64,000 nucleotides of DNA, from positions 80,001-144,000 of the forward strand of contig CANXME010001996.1 of the NCBI GenBank assembly GCA_948144175.1, given 5' to 3'. Source of the DNA: Closterium sp. NIES-65. Lineage: Eukaryota; Streptophyta; Zygnematophyceae; Desmidiales; Closteriaceae. The notes below the pieces were generated by a model, which saw only the letters and a program-made list of their open reading frames with translations, had not been told where the DNA came from and ran no database searches. Positions 10,693 to 21,700 of the stretch are shown here, in pieces. Position 1 is the first letter of the stretch; every line of letters begins with the position of its first letter. The position numbers were made by a program, and so were the translations under genes.

Positions 10693-12030
10693 AATGTTAT
10701 GCCTTTTTAATGATATTTTGATTTTTTAATCTAGCCGAATTTATTGCATATAGCGATTAGAAATTAGCATGTGAGAAATTGGTTTACGTGCGTGCGTAAA
10801 TTGGTGTACCAAGTTTTGAGTATAACGGATGTATCTATTCTATGCCAATTTGAGTATAACGGATGTATCTATTCCAAATTTGATTCCATAGTGTCGTATC
10901 TTTTGTGACTCTAAAGGGAGTCAACTTTTATCCGTTTTTAGACCCTAGTACAAATAATGAAATGTTACGAAATGACATGTGTAACAACATTCCATCCAAA
11001 CCCTGCTGACATGGCAACATTTCGCGTGACTCCCAGCAGTCTGCCCGTGGTTGGCGAAGCTCCAGCATTCTCGAACACTTCAAGCACACTGTGTTTCCAT
11101 GCAATCGCTACCCAGTATTTCGCACCAACATCGAGAACCCAACTGTCAGGCACATTCGAACCTGACTTCCAGATATTGGCGGGAATACTCAGGAAAAGGT
11201 GCGATGACGAATCGGATTCTAATATTCTAGGGAATACTTACTCGTCGACTGTCGCCTCTCGCGACTCTCGTCGCTCCAGCCGCTGAAATAGCCGCGCTGT
11301 TGGCGAAGTTACCGAAGCGGCTAGAAGTGATCATGCTCGAGCATCGCACGTAGAACTGAGGCTTCCAGCAGTTAGCTGGAAGCCTTCCTGGTGACTCCCG
11401 ATTTCGGGAGTCCTGTCAGTCGGCTTTCAATGCGGGGGGGTAATTGTGGGGCAACAGAACCACCCTGCAGTCAACCTGCGCAGTGCCGAAACCAACCTGC
11501 GAGGCGACTGCATTGCGTAAGTTGGGAATCGCATGTCAGTTGGGGCGAGCATATCGATTTTGTTACCTTCCTAGTAGCCTGAGGCTACCATACGATACAA
11601 CGTATGTATGTATTAGCTGCTTGAGCAGATCATGCAGCACAAGGATTCAAGGAGTCATACTAGGTGAAAAGAGTTTGTTACAATCACTGATACGCTGTGT
11701 TACTGATTGACATCCAGGCACCCAAGCACCCATCTACGAGAATACAGAATACCCACAATCACCCACATATTGTACACACACCACAAGGCTAACATCCATT
11801 GCAGCAAGCAGAAGGCTCCTCGTCTTTTCCCCGCCACTATTACACGCTCCCAGTCTTGACATCGGACCCGCGCGGCTGGTGGATCTGCGGAGAGAAGGAC
11901 ACGGTGGGGAGACGATGGCACGACTCAGTCCCAATAATATGATTGCACCTTACCAGCAAGAATTGCCCAGGCACCAACAAGCATAGCCCAGGCACCAAGC
12001 ATAGCCCAGGCACCTACATGCATCTCCTAC
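10693..12030. other. intergenic with hairpins and short direct repeats
   Basis: No gene is recognised. A 26-bp segment (core GAGTATAACGGATGTATC) is duplicated at about 10816 and 10850. Two perfect hairpins sit at 11361-11385 and 11394-11413, and a GTAGCC/GGCTAC palindrome lies at about 11573. Three copies of a unit containing GCCCAGGCACC occur at about 11965-12010. Confidence 0.5.
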
Positions 12031-12403
12031 TCACCAAAAGCCGAATTTTTTGCAATCTGCAAGCGTTCTCGCAACTTGATCCTGGCATTCCTTCTTAGCC
12101 TTTGCGCTCTTTGCCCATTTCCAGAAAAGAAACTGATTCTCGTCGCAATTCCGTCTAATCGCGTCATGGCAATCCGATACTGCAAAAGGGTGACAGCAAA
12201 GGGGAGTCTGTTGAGTCGAATTCTTCACTTTGGGAAAAGGCCGCCTGAGAATGAGCGACATCAAGGGAGGCAGGAGCAAGTGAACGGCCGAGATTCCCCT
12301 CAAATATAAGCTGCTTTAGGGTGCACCCTGCTTGCCCCTTACAACCATCCGGTCGTAAGCTGTCAGTGCTGCCTGGCCTTATGGGCAGCACGAAATCACC
12401 AGC

Positions 12404-12936
12404 TGAAACGTTGCTGGGCAGGGAAGTAGCAGCCTTAGTAGGCTAGGAAAACGAGGATAGAGTGCTCTCTAGAGTTCTCTGGAATTTGCACTATCTCTTC
12501 ACAAATTTGACAGTACAATTTTATAGAGCACATTCAAACATCGAGTCGCACTCCCAAGTCGCGACTCTCTCTGAATTTCTCAATGGTAACCCAACCCTTT
12601 GAAATGAACCTGCCGTGAAATTCAGAGAATTATTGCGGTACGGGATTGGACGGCGAGCTTGGTTACGGGGCTGTAATTTCGTCGGTGTTGTTGGCGAGCG
12701 GTCGGAACTTCAGAGTCCTGCGTTTCGTAATTTTCGTGCGTGGGATTGACTTGGGCTGCGTGTCGGAATCTGGTCGCCCAGCTGCAGGTTGGGGCGTTCG
12801 ACCAATCCAAACTGCAGGTGAGGTGGCGCTTGACTTCCGCCCACCTGCACTGTTCTTGGCGCCGTGCTGCTGCACTGTTACAATTGTCTTCTGCCCACCT
12901 GCATTGCAGTTGGCAGCACTCGGCTGCACTGTTACA
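12404..12936 (-). repeat. gypsy 3' LTR
   Basis: This is the 533-bp direct repeat of the LTR at 17599-18130/23589. It contains the last 91 codons of pol and its stop at 12663. Confidence 0.9.
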
Positions 12937-15900
12937 TTACTTCCCCCTCCAAGTGGCGCCGTCCACGGCCCCAAACCATGGCTGGTCAAATAACGGTTCA
13001 CGGCAGTTGCAGCACGGTCAAGGTGGCTCTCAGGTTCCCATGAGTCCTCACTAGCAGGCTGATCCTTCCAACGAACAAGAAACTCACGACCGTGGGGTGT
13101 GTCGCGGTGAGCAGTGATAGATGCAACTTCAAACAGGCCGGGGCTGCCTTCGAACATCGGTGGCAGTTGGCGTGTGGCTGGACGGTCGTGTGAAGGTGCA
13201 CGGAAAGGGCGGAGGCACTGGACATGGAAGACGGGGTGTATCTTCATATAGCTGGGCAGTTGGAGGCGGTAGTTGACTGGTGAGAGGACTCGGGTGACGG
13301 TGAATGGGCCAATGAAGCGAGGGGCAAGTTTTCTGGTTGTGCCTTTGCGTAGGAGGGGTAGGTGGTCAGTGGAGAGTAACACTTGATCGCCAACCTTGAA
13401 GCGGATATCCTTGCGGTGGGAGTTGGCATAGTGGGTCTGTTTGGCTTGTGCTTTAAGGATGGAGGTGCGAGCGGCGTCGATGGCTGATTCGAGGGAGGTG
13501 AGGAACTCAAAGGCTGCTGGTGCGTGGGAGAGGTGGGAGGGTGGGGTTGTGGGGAGGCGTGGGTGCTGTCCGGTTGCGAGGTAGAAGGGTGGCTGGCCAG
13601 TGGAAAGGTGGGGTGTGCTGTTGTATGCAAGTTCGATGGCGGTGAGGTGGAGGTCCCAATCCGTTTGGCGAGCGTTAACTTGTGCACGAAGGGCGTCTTC
13701 CAGCGTGCGGTTCATCCGTTCGGTTTGTCCGTCCGTTTCAGGGTGATATGCGGTAGAAAACTTCAGCCGGGTGCCATGAAGCTTGAAGAGGCTTTGCCAA
13801 AAGTTGCTCAAGAAGCGAGGGTCACGGTCTGAAATGATGGCGGATGGGAGGCCGTGTAAACGTACTATGTGATCGAAGAAAAGCCGGGCTGTTTCGGGTG
13901 CGGTGACGGTTGTGTGGGTAGGGATGAAGTGAGTCATTTTGGAGAGTCGGTCGACGACAACTAGGATGGCGTTGTAGTTGCGGGGTGTTCGGGGCAGGTC
14001 CATGATGAAGTCCATGGTGACTTCATCCCACACTTTGGTAGGTGGAGGGATGGGCTGAAGGAGTCCGTAGCGGTTGGTGGTGCGTGCTTTGAGTTGTTGG
14101 CAGGTTCGGCATGTGCGTATGAAGTCGCGCACATCAGCATGCATGCGTGGCCAATGGTAGTCGTTGGAGAGGCGTGCGTATGTCTTCTCAACACCAAAGT
14201 GGCTGCCGGTGTCGTGGTATTCGGAGAGTAGCAGCTGCCGTAAGGAACGATCCGTAGGGACACAAATGGTCTTGGTGACAGCGTTGTACCAAAATGGGTC
14301 TTCAAATGAGTAGGCCGGGTCCTCAGGTGCTTGCTTGACAAAAAACAGGTCACGTTTGTAGGCGCGCTGAAACTTCGTGATGAAGGCATCATCCCATGTG
14401 ATGCTGCTGGTTCCATGGAGTTGCAAGGGTGGGTTCGGAATTCGAGGTGGAGGTGATGAGGTGGGGCTGGTTGGGGAGTGTTGGGGCTGGTTGGTGGGTG
14501 GTGGGGCTGGCGGTGGTGGTCGGGACAAGACGTCGGCTGGATTGAGCTTTCCGGGGCGGTAGATGATCTGGAGTGAGGGGACAAACTGCTCCAAAAACTC
14601 AACCCATCGGGCTTGGCGGCGGCTGAGCACGGGCTGTGTTTTCAGGTGTTGAAGTGGGCGATGGTCGGTGTAGACGGTGACGGGCTGCAGCTCCACGTAA
14701 CAGCGCCATGTCTTGATTGCGTGGACAATGGCAAGGAGCTCCCGATCGTGTGTTGCATAATTCCGCTCTGCCGGTTGAAGTTTTCGTGACTCGAATGCAA
14801 GTGGCTGCATCCCATGGCCATGGTCTTGGCAAAGAATGGCACCAATAGCGACATCAGAGGCATCGGTCCATATGAAGTACGGCCGTGATGGGTCAGCGAC
14901 GGTGAGGACCGGTGCAGAGGTGAGTGCTGATTTGATTGCGGTGAAAGCGGTCTGCTGCTGTAGTCCCCATTGAAAGGCAGCTCCTTGACGAAAGAGATCG
15001 GTCAAAGGAGCGCAGATGTGGGAGAAGTTGAAGATGAATTTCCGGTAATACTTGGCGAGGCCGATGAAACTTTGCAGCTCCGCTACTGTGCGTGGTGCTG
15101 GCCAATCAGCAAGGCACTGGACCTTTGCGGGGTCCATAGCAATGCCTTTGGAGCTGATGACGTGGCCAAGAAAGCCGATGCTTGAACGGGCGAAGGTGCA
15201 CTTGGAGAGCTTGGCGTAGAGGCGGTGTTGGCGGAGCGTGTCGAGGACGATGCGTAGGTGCTGAGCATGTTCTTCAAGAGACTTGCTGAAGATGAGGATG
15301 TCATCGAGGAACACGATGACAAAGCGGTCGAGGAAGGGCCGAAAAATATCGTTCATGAGTCCCATGAACGTGGCTGGTGCGTTGGTGAGGCCGAACGGAA
15401 GGACTCGGAACTCGAAGTGGCCGTAGCGGGTGCGAAACGCCGTCTTATTGATGTCGTCTTCGGCGAGGCGGATCTGGTGGTAACCGGAGCGTAGGTCGAG
15501 CTTGCTGAAAACCATCGCTTCCCCAAGCATGTCGAACAACTCCTCGACACGGGGCAGCGGGTACTTATTCTTGATCGTGATGGCATTGAGGGCGCGGTAG
15601 TCGATGCAAAGGCGTAAGTCACCTTCCTTCTTGCGGGTGAAAAGTACGGGGGCAGCGTATGGTGAGGTGCTGGGGCGGATGAAACCCTTCGTAAGAAGGT
15701 CATCGAGTTGGCGTCGAAGCTCCAAAAGTTCAGCGGTGCTCATGCGATAGGTTGGCCGCACGGGCGGTGTAGAACCTGGAATGAGGCGGATACTATGGTC
15801 AATAGCACGCTCGGGTGGAAGTTCGGCGGGTAGATCATCGGGAAACACGTCCTTATAACCGTTGAGCAGATTCTGAATGGTTGATGGCGGAGGGGTAGCT

Positions 15901-16766
15901 GATGCTGCAGATTCGGGAGCCGTGAAGATGACGAGGAGATGATGAGGAGGAGGTGGTGAAGGAGGGGTGGGGGCTGGTGGGTTGACAACTTCAGAGAAAG
16001 GGCGGAAGAGGTAACGACGTGGCTGCTGGGTTAGGTGGGGAGGGGAAGGAGGAGGTGTGTTGATGACTTCGGGGGAGCCTGGTGGTGTTGGCTGCTGCGC
16101 GGGGGCTATGAGAGGAGGAGGGAGAGGGGAGATATGGGAGGCTGGAGGTGGGGCAGGTTGGGGTGGATGAGTTGATGAGGCTGAAGTTGTTGGGGATGAC
16201 CATGGGCGGCGGTAGGAGCGGGATGGGAGGTCGTAGTTGCCGACGGTGACGGTTGCGTTACGCCAATAGATTCGCGGTCCCAACTGGTACAGCCACGGTC
16301 GACCGAGAACGCCTTCGTAGCCGCCGAGGTGCATCTGCTCGAACGTAACCGTCACCTCGAGGCTTCCAAACATGCAGTGCACGGGGAGGAGGGTAGGTCC
16401 GCAGCGCCGTCGAGTACCATCTGCCATGATCACGTCTTGCGGGTTGCTGTTGGGATCTTCGGGGAGAGAAAGTTCAGCAGCAATGGAAGGAGAGAGGAAG
16501 TTAGCGGAGGCACCGGTATCAAGCAGAAAATCGACGTAGCGATCTTTGATTTTAGCCCATAGGATGATGGCGGGGTATGGAGCGTTTGACGTGGTGTAGA
16601 GTTCAGAGGTGCCAATGAATAATGGGGTCGGGAGAAGCGGGGCATGCGATGCGCCAGAGGTCTGCCCCACTGCTACTGGCGCTGTTCGTTTCCCGGAGAC
16701 CTTTCGAAATTGCGGCGGTTCGGGCAGTGTCGCTTGATGTGGCCGACTTTCCCGCACGAGTAGCAC
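12663..16766 (-). CDS. pol: gypsy Pol polyprotein: PR-RT-RH-IN-chromodomain
   Basis: This 1367-codon frame is open from 16766. It is read after a -1 shift from gag, so the ATG at 16766 is probably not used. Domains in order are: aspartic protease (LLDTGAS, about residue 83); reverse transcriptase ([21 protein letters not shown], about 390-490); RNase H ([11 protein letters not shown], then [11 protein letters not shown]); and integrase with an H-x4-H/C-x2-C finger (HDTGSH...CRTCQQ), DDE residues in [15 protein letters not shown] and [14 protein letters not shown], and the GPF-type C-terminus ([11 protein letters not shown]). A chromodomain follows ([22 protein letters not shown], with aromatic and acidic residues). 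The frame runs through the polypurine tract and 91 codons into the 3' LTR, ending DEITAP. No internal stop is present, so it is potentially functional in the nucleus and in virus-like particles. Confidence 0.93.
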   Translation of the reverse strand: MLLVRESRPHQATLPEPPQFRKVSGKRTAPVAVGQTSGASHAPLLPTPLFIGTSELYTTSNAPYPAIILWAKIKDRYVDFLLDTGASANFLSPSIAAELSLPEDPNSNPQDVIMADGTRRRCGPTLLPVHCMFGSLEVTVTFEQMHLGGYEGVLGRPWLYQLGPRIYWRNATVTVGNYDLPSRSYRRPWSSPTTSASSTHPPQPAPPPASHISPLPPPLIAPAQQPTPPGSPEVINTPPPSPPHLTQQPRRYLFRPFSEVVNPPAPTPPSPPPPHHLLVIFTAPESAASATPPPSTIQNLLNGYKDVFPDDLPAELPPERAIDHSIRLIPGSTPPVRPTYRMSTAELLELRRQLDDLLTKGFIRPSTSPYAAPVLFTRKKEGDLRLCIDYRALNAITIKNKYPLPRVEELFDMLGEAMVFSKLDLRSGYHQIRLAEDDINKTAFRTRYGHFEFRVLPFGLTNAPATFMGLMNDIFRPFLDRFVIVFLDDILIFSKSLEEHAQHLRIVLDTLRQHRLYAKLSKCTFARSSIGFLGHVISSKGIAMDPAKVQCLADWPAPRTVAELQSFIGLAKYYRKFIFNFSHICAPLTDLFRQGAAFQWGLQQQTAFTAIKSALTSAPVLTVADPSRPYFIWTDASDVAIGAILCQDHGHGMQPLAFESRKLQPAERNYATHDRELLAIVHAIKTWRCYVELQPVTVYTDHRPLQHLKTQPVLSRRQARWVEFLEQFVPSLQIIYRPGKLNPADVLSRPPPPAPPPTNQPQHSPTSPTSSPPPRIPNPPLQLHGTSSITWDDAFITKFQRAYKRDLFFVKQAPEDPAYSFEDPFWYNAVTKTICVPTDRSLRQLLLSEYHDTGSHFGVEKTYARLSNDYHWPRMHADVRDFIRTCRTCQQLKARTTNRYGLLQPIPPPTKVWDEVTMDFIMDLPRTPRNYNAILVVVDRLSKMTHFIPTHTTVTAPETARLFFDHIVRLHGLPSAIISDRDPRFLSNFWQSLFKLHGTRLKFSTAYHPETDGQTERMNRTLEDALRAQVNARQTDWDLHLTAIELAYNSTPHLSTGQPPFYLATGQHPRLPTTPPSHLSHAPAAFEFLTSLESAIDAARTSILKAQAKQTHYANSHRKDIRFKVGDQVLLSTDHLPLLRKGTTRKLAPRFIGPFTVTRVLSPVNYRLQLPSYMKIHPVFHVQCLRPFRAPSHDRPATRQLPPMFEGSPGLFEVASITAHRDTPHGREFLVRWKDQPASEDSWEPESHLDRAATAVNRYLTSHGLGPWTAPLGGGSNVTVQPSAANCNAGGQKTIVTVQQHGAKNSAGGRKSSATSPAVWIGRTPQPAAGRPDSDTQPKSIPRTKITKRRTLKFRPLANNTDEITAP
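16651..16694 (-). promoter_or_regulatory. -1 programmed ribosomal frameshift signal (gag-pol)
   Basis: In the gag frame the minus strand reads ..G GGA AAC (16694-16688), a canonical X XXY YYZ slippery heptamer. After a 5-nt spacer a perfect 7-bp stem GCGCCAG/CTGGCGC (16682-16676 with 16657-16651) encloses an 18-nt loop that holds the gag stop TAG (16675-16673). A -1 slip leads straight into the pol frame. Confidence 0.8.
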
Positions 16767-17542
16767 GTGAGCGTGGATTGGTTGCGTGTGCGCTGGTCCA
16801 CCACACCGAGCTCCATGGGAGTAGGACCATTGGTGCGGATAGTAGGACCAGCCACTGCGTGCTGCCTGGTTCGCCCTTGGAATCGCTGGTACGCTGCAAA
16901 GTTGATGGTGTCAAAACGCTCGGCGACACGAATCATCTCATCCAACGTCGCAGCGCCACGAAGTTCAACCTCGGTGCGGATTTTCGACTTCAGCCCACGC
17001 TTGAACTTGTCCATCTGTTCAGCAGCAGGGATGTCAGGAATCTCAAGCACAAGCTCGCGGAAGCGATTGATGTACTCAGCGACCGAGCGGTGTTGGCGTA
17101 AATCAGCAAGGTTGTCACGCGCGCGCTCGATGGCGTTGACCGGTTCGAAGTTCATTAAGAGCGATGCAGAAAATTCTTCCCATGTTGAAATTATAGCGTG
17201 GCAGCTCTGCCACCAAGTAGCAGCAGCTCCCCGCAGCATCATGCCGGCGTGCCGAGCCCACTCCGCCCGGTTGACATGACAAAGGGAGAGGTATTCCTCC
17301 ACTTGGAAAAGCCACCTTCGCACAGGTAGGTCTCGTTTTCTAGGGACAAACGGCTCAGGTTCCGGTGCTTTCAGACGTGCAGAGACCACAGCAGGTGCTG
17401 GCGCTGGCACCTGTGTGCCCAGGATTCCACGTTCCTGGAGTTCGCCGAGGATCCGGTCACGCACCTCGCGTTCAATTTCTCGGCGCATATTGGCTACAAA
17501 CTCGTTCCAGAGTTCCGGAGTCATATCCGACGGTCCAGCCAT
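16673..17542 (-). CDS. gag: gypsy Gag
   Basis: This 289-residue protein starts [12 protein letters not shown]. It has an acidic N-terminal helix, then the retrotransposon Gag core ([41 protein letters not shown]), and ends with one CCHC zinc knuckle ([14 protein letters not shown], about 258-271) that binds RNA. It assembles the virus-like particle. It overlaps pol by 94 nt in the -1 frame. The start lies about 55 bp inside the PBS-side boundary and is the first ATG of the frame. Confidence 0.92.
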   Translation of the reverse strand: MAGPSDMTPELWNEFVANMRREIEREVRDRILGELQERGILGTQVPAPAPAVVSARLKAPEPEPFVPRKRDLPVRRWLFQVEEYLSLCHVNRAEWARHAGMMLRGAAATWWQSCHAIISTWEEFSASLLMNFEPVNAIERARDNLADLRQHRSVAEYINRFRELVLEIPDIPAAEQMDKFKRGLKSKIRTEVELRGAATLDEMIRVAERFDTINFAAYQRFQGRTRQHAVAGPTIRTNGPTPMELGVVDQRTRNQSTLTCYSCGKVGHIKRHCPNRRNFERSPGNEQRQ

Positions 17543-17576
17543 AGGGTCTAGAATATGGCGGGAGCGTGGGAAGTGA

Positions 17577-17598
17577 GTAACCAGGCTCTGATTACCAG
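17577..17598 (-). promoter_or_regulatory. gypsy primer binding site
   Basis: The minus strand beside the LTR reads C|TGGTAATCAGAGCC, matching the 3' end of initiator tRNA-Met with one inserted A. Confidence 0.7.
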
Positions 17599-18130
17599 TG
17601 AAACGTTGCTGGGCAGGGAAGTAGCAGCCTTAGTAGGCTAGGAAAACGAGGATAGAGTGCTCTCTGGAGTTCTCTGGAATTTGCACTATCTCTTCACAAA
17701 TTTGACAGTACAATTTTATAGAGCACATTCAAACATCGAGTCGCACTCCCAAGTCGCGACTCTCTCTGAATTTCTCAATGGTAACCCAACCCTTTGAAAT
17801 GAACCTGCCGTGAAATTCAGAGAATTATTGCGGTACGGGATTGGACGGCGAGCTTGGTTACGGGGCTGTAATTTCGTCGGTGTTGTTGGCGAGCGGTCGG
17901 AACTTCAGAGTCCTGCGTTTCGTAGTTTTCGTGCGTGGGATTGACTTGGGCTGCGTGTCGGAATCTGGTCGCCCAGCTGCAGGTTGGGGCGTTCGACCAA
18001 TCCGAACTGCAGGTGAGGTGGCGCTTGACTTCCGCCCACCTGCACTGTTCTTGGCGCCGTGCTGCTGCACTGTTACAATTGTCTTCTGCCCACCTGCATT
18101 GCAGTTGGCAGCACTCGGCTGCACTGTTAC
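17599..18130 (-). repeat. gypsy 5' LTR (last base displaced to 23589)
   Basis: This is a copy of 12404-12936 at a constant offset of 5195. The terminal A is missing here because copia-1 inserted after GTTAC. It is found at 23589, after the duplicated GTTAC. Confidence 0.9.
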
Positions 18131-18745
18131 TGTTGGAAGTGTGGGGGACGGGATTGCCCCCCACGCGAAGACCTCCCTTGACTCGGACCAAGGGAGGGTT
18201 CGTTCTTGGAAGGTTGGGGTGACGGCGGATTGTCCGCGTCGCCACGCAACCGAACTTTCCCCGGATTGAGTCCGAACATTTGTGGGGGCGACACTTGGCA
18301 GCCCCACAAGCATGCACGAAAATAACGAGGGTGCAAGCGAATGTTACGAACATTTCGCTACACTCGCTATTGATCCTTGTAACACACGATTGTCGGCGTG
18401 AAAAAACGAACCCGGCAAAGTCCGAAATTATGAACGCGGACGTCGCGGAAATTAGACGCGATCCTGAGTCCGAATTTCTGGCGAGTTGCGCGCGGTTCGA
18501 TGTTACAATTCTGCATGAGTGTTTTAGTTATAAATCCAGAGAGCAAAACAGAGAGTTCATTCCTTGTACGACTTGTGTACCTATCTTCATATAAACAGCA
18601 TTTTCTCTCTCAACTCTTGGGCGATTTCAGTGATCTAAGTTGCTACGGAATCCTTGCTCCGAGCCCGTCGGATTGATCCTAGGCTCTGGTTTTAACTCGC
18701 TAAGCTGAGTCTGTGGCTTCAGTTAACCCAGGACGGCTTCTTTCA
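18131..18745 (+). repeat. copia-1 5' LTR with TATA box
   Basis: This 615-bp LTR contains TATAAA at 18529-18534 (23367-23372 in the 3' copy), about 215 bp before its end, a plausible start for the genomic RNA. Confidence 0.9.
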
Positions 18746-18757
18746 TGGTATCAGAGC
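18746..18757 (+). promoter_or_regulatory. copia-1 primer binding site
   Basis: TGGTATCAGAGC follows the LTR without a gap and is complementary to the 3' end of initiator tRNA-Met. Confidence 0.9.
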
Positions 18758-18792
18758 TAGATTAGGAGTGCTCGCTCAAGCGTTGCTACGCC

Positions 18793-21700
18793 ATGGGTTC
18801 CTCCAATAATTCGTCGACGACGAATACGCCAACGGCCCCTTCCCTCCCAACAGACTTCTCGACAACGCCGCACGTTGTCGACTTGAGCGCGGTGCCAATT
18901 TTTACCGGGGAACATTTCTCCTCGTGGCGCTTCAAGTTGAAAGTCTACATGATGGAGCGCGACTTGTGGGGATTCTTCGATGGGTCGGCATCGAAGCCCA
19001 CGACGGACGCTTCAACCGCGGAGAAGGAAGCGTGGGTGCGCAAGGACAAAAAGGCGTTTGCCTTTCTTGTCTCCAAGCTAAGCCTCCAACTCGTCCCGAT
19101 CGTGAGCCCTTGCATCGACCGTGACGGCGCGACTCGTGAAGCGTGGAAGCGACTCGAAGGAGAGCACGTCTCCAAGTCACTTCATAGCAAGCTTCAAGCG
19201 CGCCTCGACTTCTTCACGGTGCGGATGAAGGACGGCGAGTCAATACGCGCGTACGTTAACCGCGTGGAGGAGCTTGGCGAGCGTTTGGTGGAACTCGACG
19301 CGAGCGTGGAGGACAACGATTGGATCATGACGCTCCTCGCGGGCCTCGGTGAAGCATGGTCAACGGTGATCACGATGTTGGATGGGACGCAAGATACATG
19401 GAAGAAGGAGCAAGTGGTGGCACGCCTCATCAACGAAGAGGCGAGGCGCGCGAAGTTGCATGGCGATGCAATCGGCGCGGCACACTTCTCCCGCGATGCG
19501 AAGGCGAAAGGGTCGGGTCACTTCAAGCGGCGCAACGACGGCAACAACCGCGGGAGTTCGAACGGGAGCGCGGCGACCTCAAGCTCATCACGAGGAGGAT
19601 CGGCCAACGCCAATCGAGCTCGGGCGCGAGATGCAGCTTGTCGGTTTTGCAAGAAGACGGGACATTGGTGGCGCGATTGTCCCGTTAAACCGGCAAATTG
19701 GAGGCCGTCTTCAAGTGACGACAACCGGCGCGCGCATGTGGCGACATGCGACAACAACGACCGGGAGTTCGTCTTCGTCGCAAGTGGAACGACCGTCGGT
19801 GGTGTTGACGCGTGGGTACTCGATACGGGTGCTACTCAACACATGACGGCGAGCGCGACGCTTCTCAACAACGTGACAACGGTGGCTCCCGTTAGGCGCG
19901 TGATGTTCGGCAACCGTGACACCTTGGATGTCACGGGACAAGGCGACTTGCGGCTCATGGTGGACGGCGGTCCACTCACCATCAAGAACGTCTTGGTGGT
20001 TCCCGGGCTCGGCGCCAACCTCCTATCCGTTTCTCAATTTACACGCAAGGGGATGCGTGTGAATATTGAAGGGACCACGATGGCGTTGAGCACGGCGGAC
20101 GGCGTACACATCGGCACGGCACGCCAAGCGGGAGGACTCTTCATGCTCGACGCTCTTCCGAGCGTGGCGAGGGCTCAAGCGGCTACCTCGACAACAACTC
20201 TCTCGACGTGGCATAATCGGTATGGCCACCTCAACCACGCCGCTATTCAAGCTATGTCAACGAAGGGGATTGTCGATGGCTTGGAGTTTGTGCGCTCGAG
20301 TGGAGACGACGAGAAGTGTGTCGGTTGCCTTGAAGGGAAAATGGCTCGGAAGCCATTTCCACCAAGCACGAAGCCCAACGCCACCGAACCTCTCAAGCTC
20401 GTTCACACCGACTTGTGTGGACCCATTACTCCCGCGTCGAAGGGCGGCGCGCGCTACGTCCTCACGCTCCTTGACGACGCGACGCGGATGTGTTGGATTC
20501 GGCTTCTCAAGAGCAAGGACGCCACGTCAACCGCTATCACGAAATGGGTAGCGGATGTGGAGACGGAAAGCGGCTTCAAGGTGAAGCGCCTTCGCTCGGA
20601 TGGCGGTGGCGAATACACCGCTCGGGAGCTCGGCGATTGGTTGGAAGGGCGTGGGACCGCGCATGAGTTTTCGACGCCGTACACGCCTCAACAAAACGGT
20701 GCGGCCGAACGCTTGAACCGCACGCTCATGGAGTCGGCACGGAGTCTCCTCTCCCATGCTCACGCGGAGAAGCATTGGTGGGGTGAGGCGGTTACGTTGG
20801 CAACATGGATTCGCAACCGGTGCGTGACCAAGGCGTTGCCGAACACGACGCCTCTTGAGGCTTGGAGCGGTACGAAGCCGGACGTCACCGACCTTCGCAC
20901 GTTTGGGTGTACGTGCTACTACCATGTCCCGGATGCCACACGGACCAAGCTTGAGGCGAAGGCGCGGGTGGCGATGTACTTGGGTCCAAGCGCGGATCAC
21001 AAGGCGTGGCGTGTGTGGGACTTGGAGCACGGGAAGCTCGTGGTGTCGCGCGACGTGGTGTTCTACGAAGACACCTTCCCGTCCAAGTTGATGCACGTGC
21101 CCTCGGTCATCATTGTCCCTCCCCCCTTGGATGCCGCGGATGAGGCGGATGTTGCTCCTACGGCTTCTCCTCCTCGTACGAGTGAGGGGGAGAATGGATC
21201 GGGTGCGGTTGGAGTGAGTGCGGATGAAGAACATGCCAAGGAAAGTGACCCTTCATCTCCTCCTCCTAAAATCACTCCCACCCTCGCATCCACTCGCACT
21301 CGGAGGACTCCTCGTCCCAACTCCAAGTTGGATGACTACTCTCTTGTGGCGGGGGATGATAAGGGAGGGGGAGATGCTATGTGTCTTGAGGCATACACCG
21401 ACACACCGTCCACCTACCAAGGCGCCATGAGCTCGGCGGAAGCGGCGGAATGGGAACGTGCGCTTCAAGCGGAGTACGATTCGCTCATGGCGAACGACGT
21501 CTACGAGCTCGTCCCCATGCCCCCCGGCGCCTACCTCGTTGGCTCTCGTTGGGTCTTCAAGAAGAAGCTCGGCCCCAACGGAGAAGTGGAGCGGTACAAG
21601 GCGCGGTTGGTGGCGCAAGGTTATACTCAAAAGGAGGGTCTTCACTACAACGAGACGTTCGCTCCCGTCGCTAAATCCGCTACGTTGCGCACTCTCTTGG

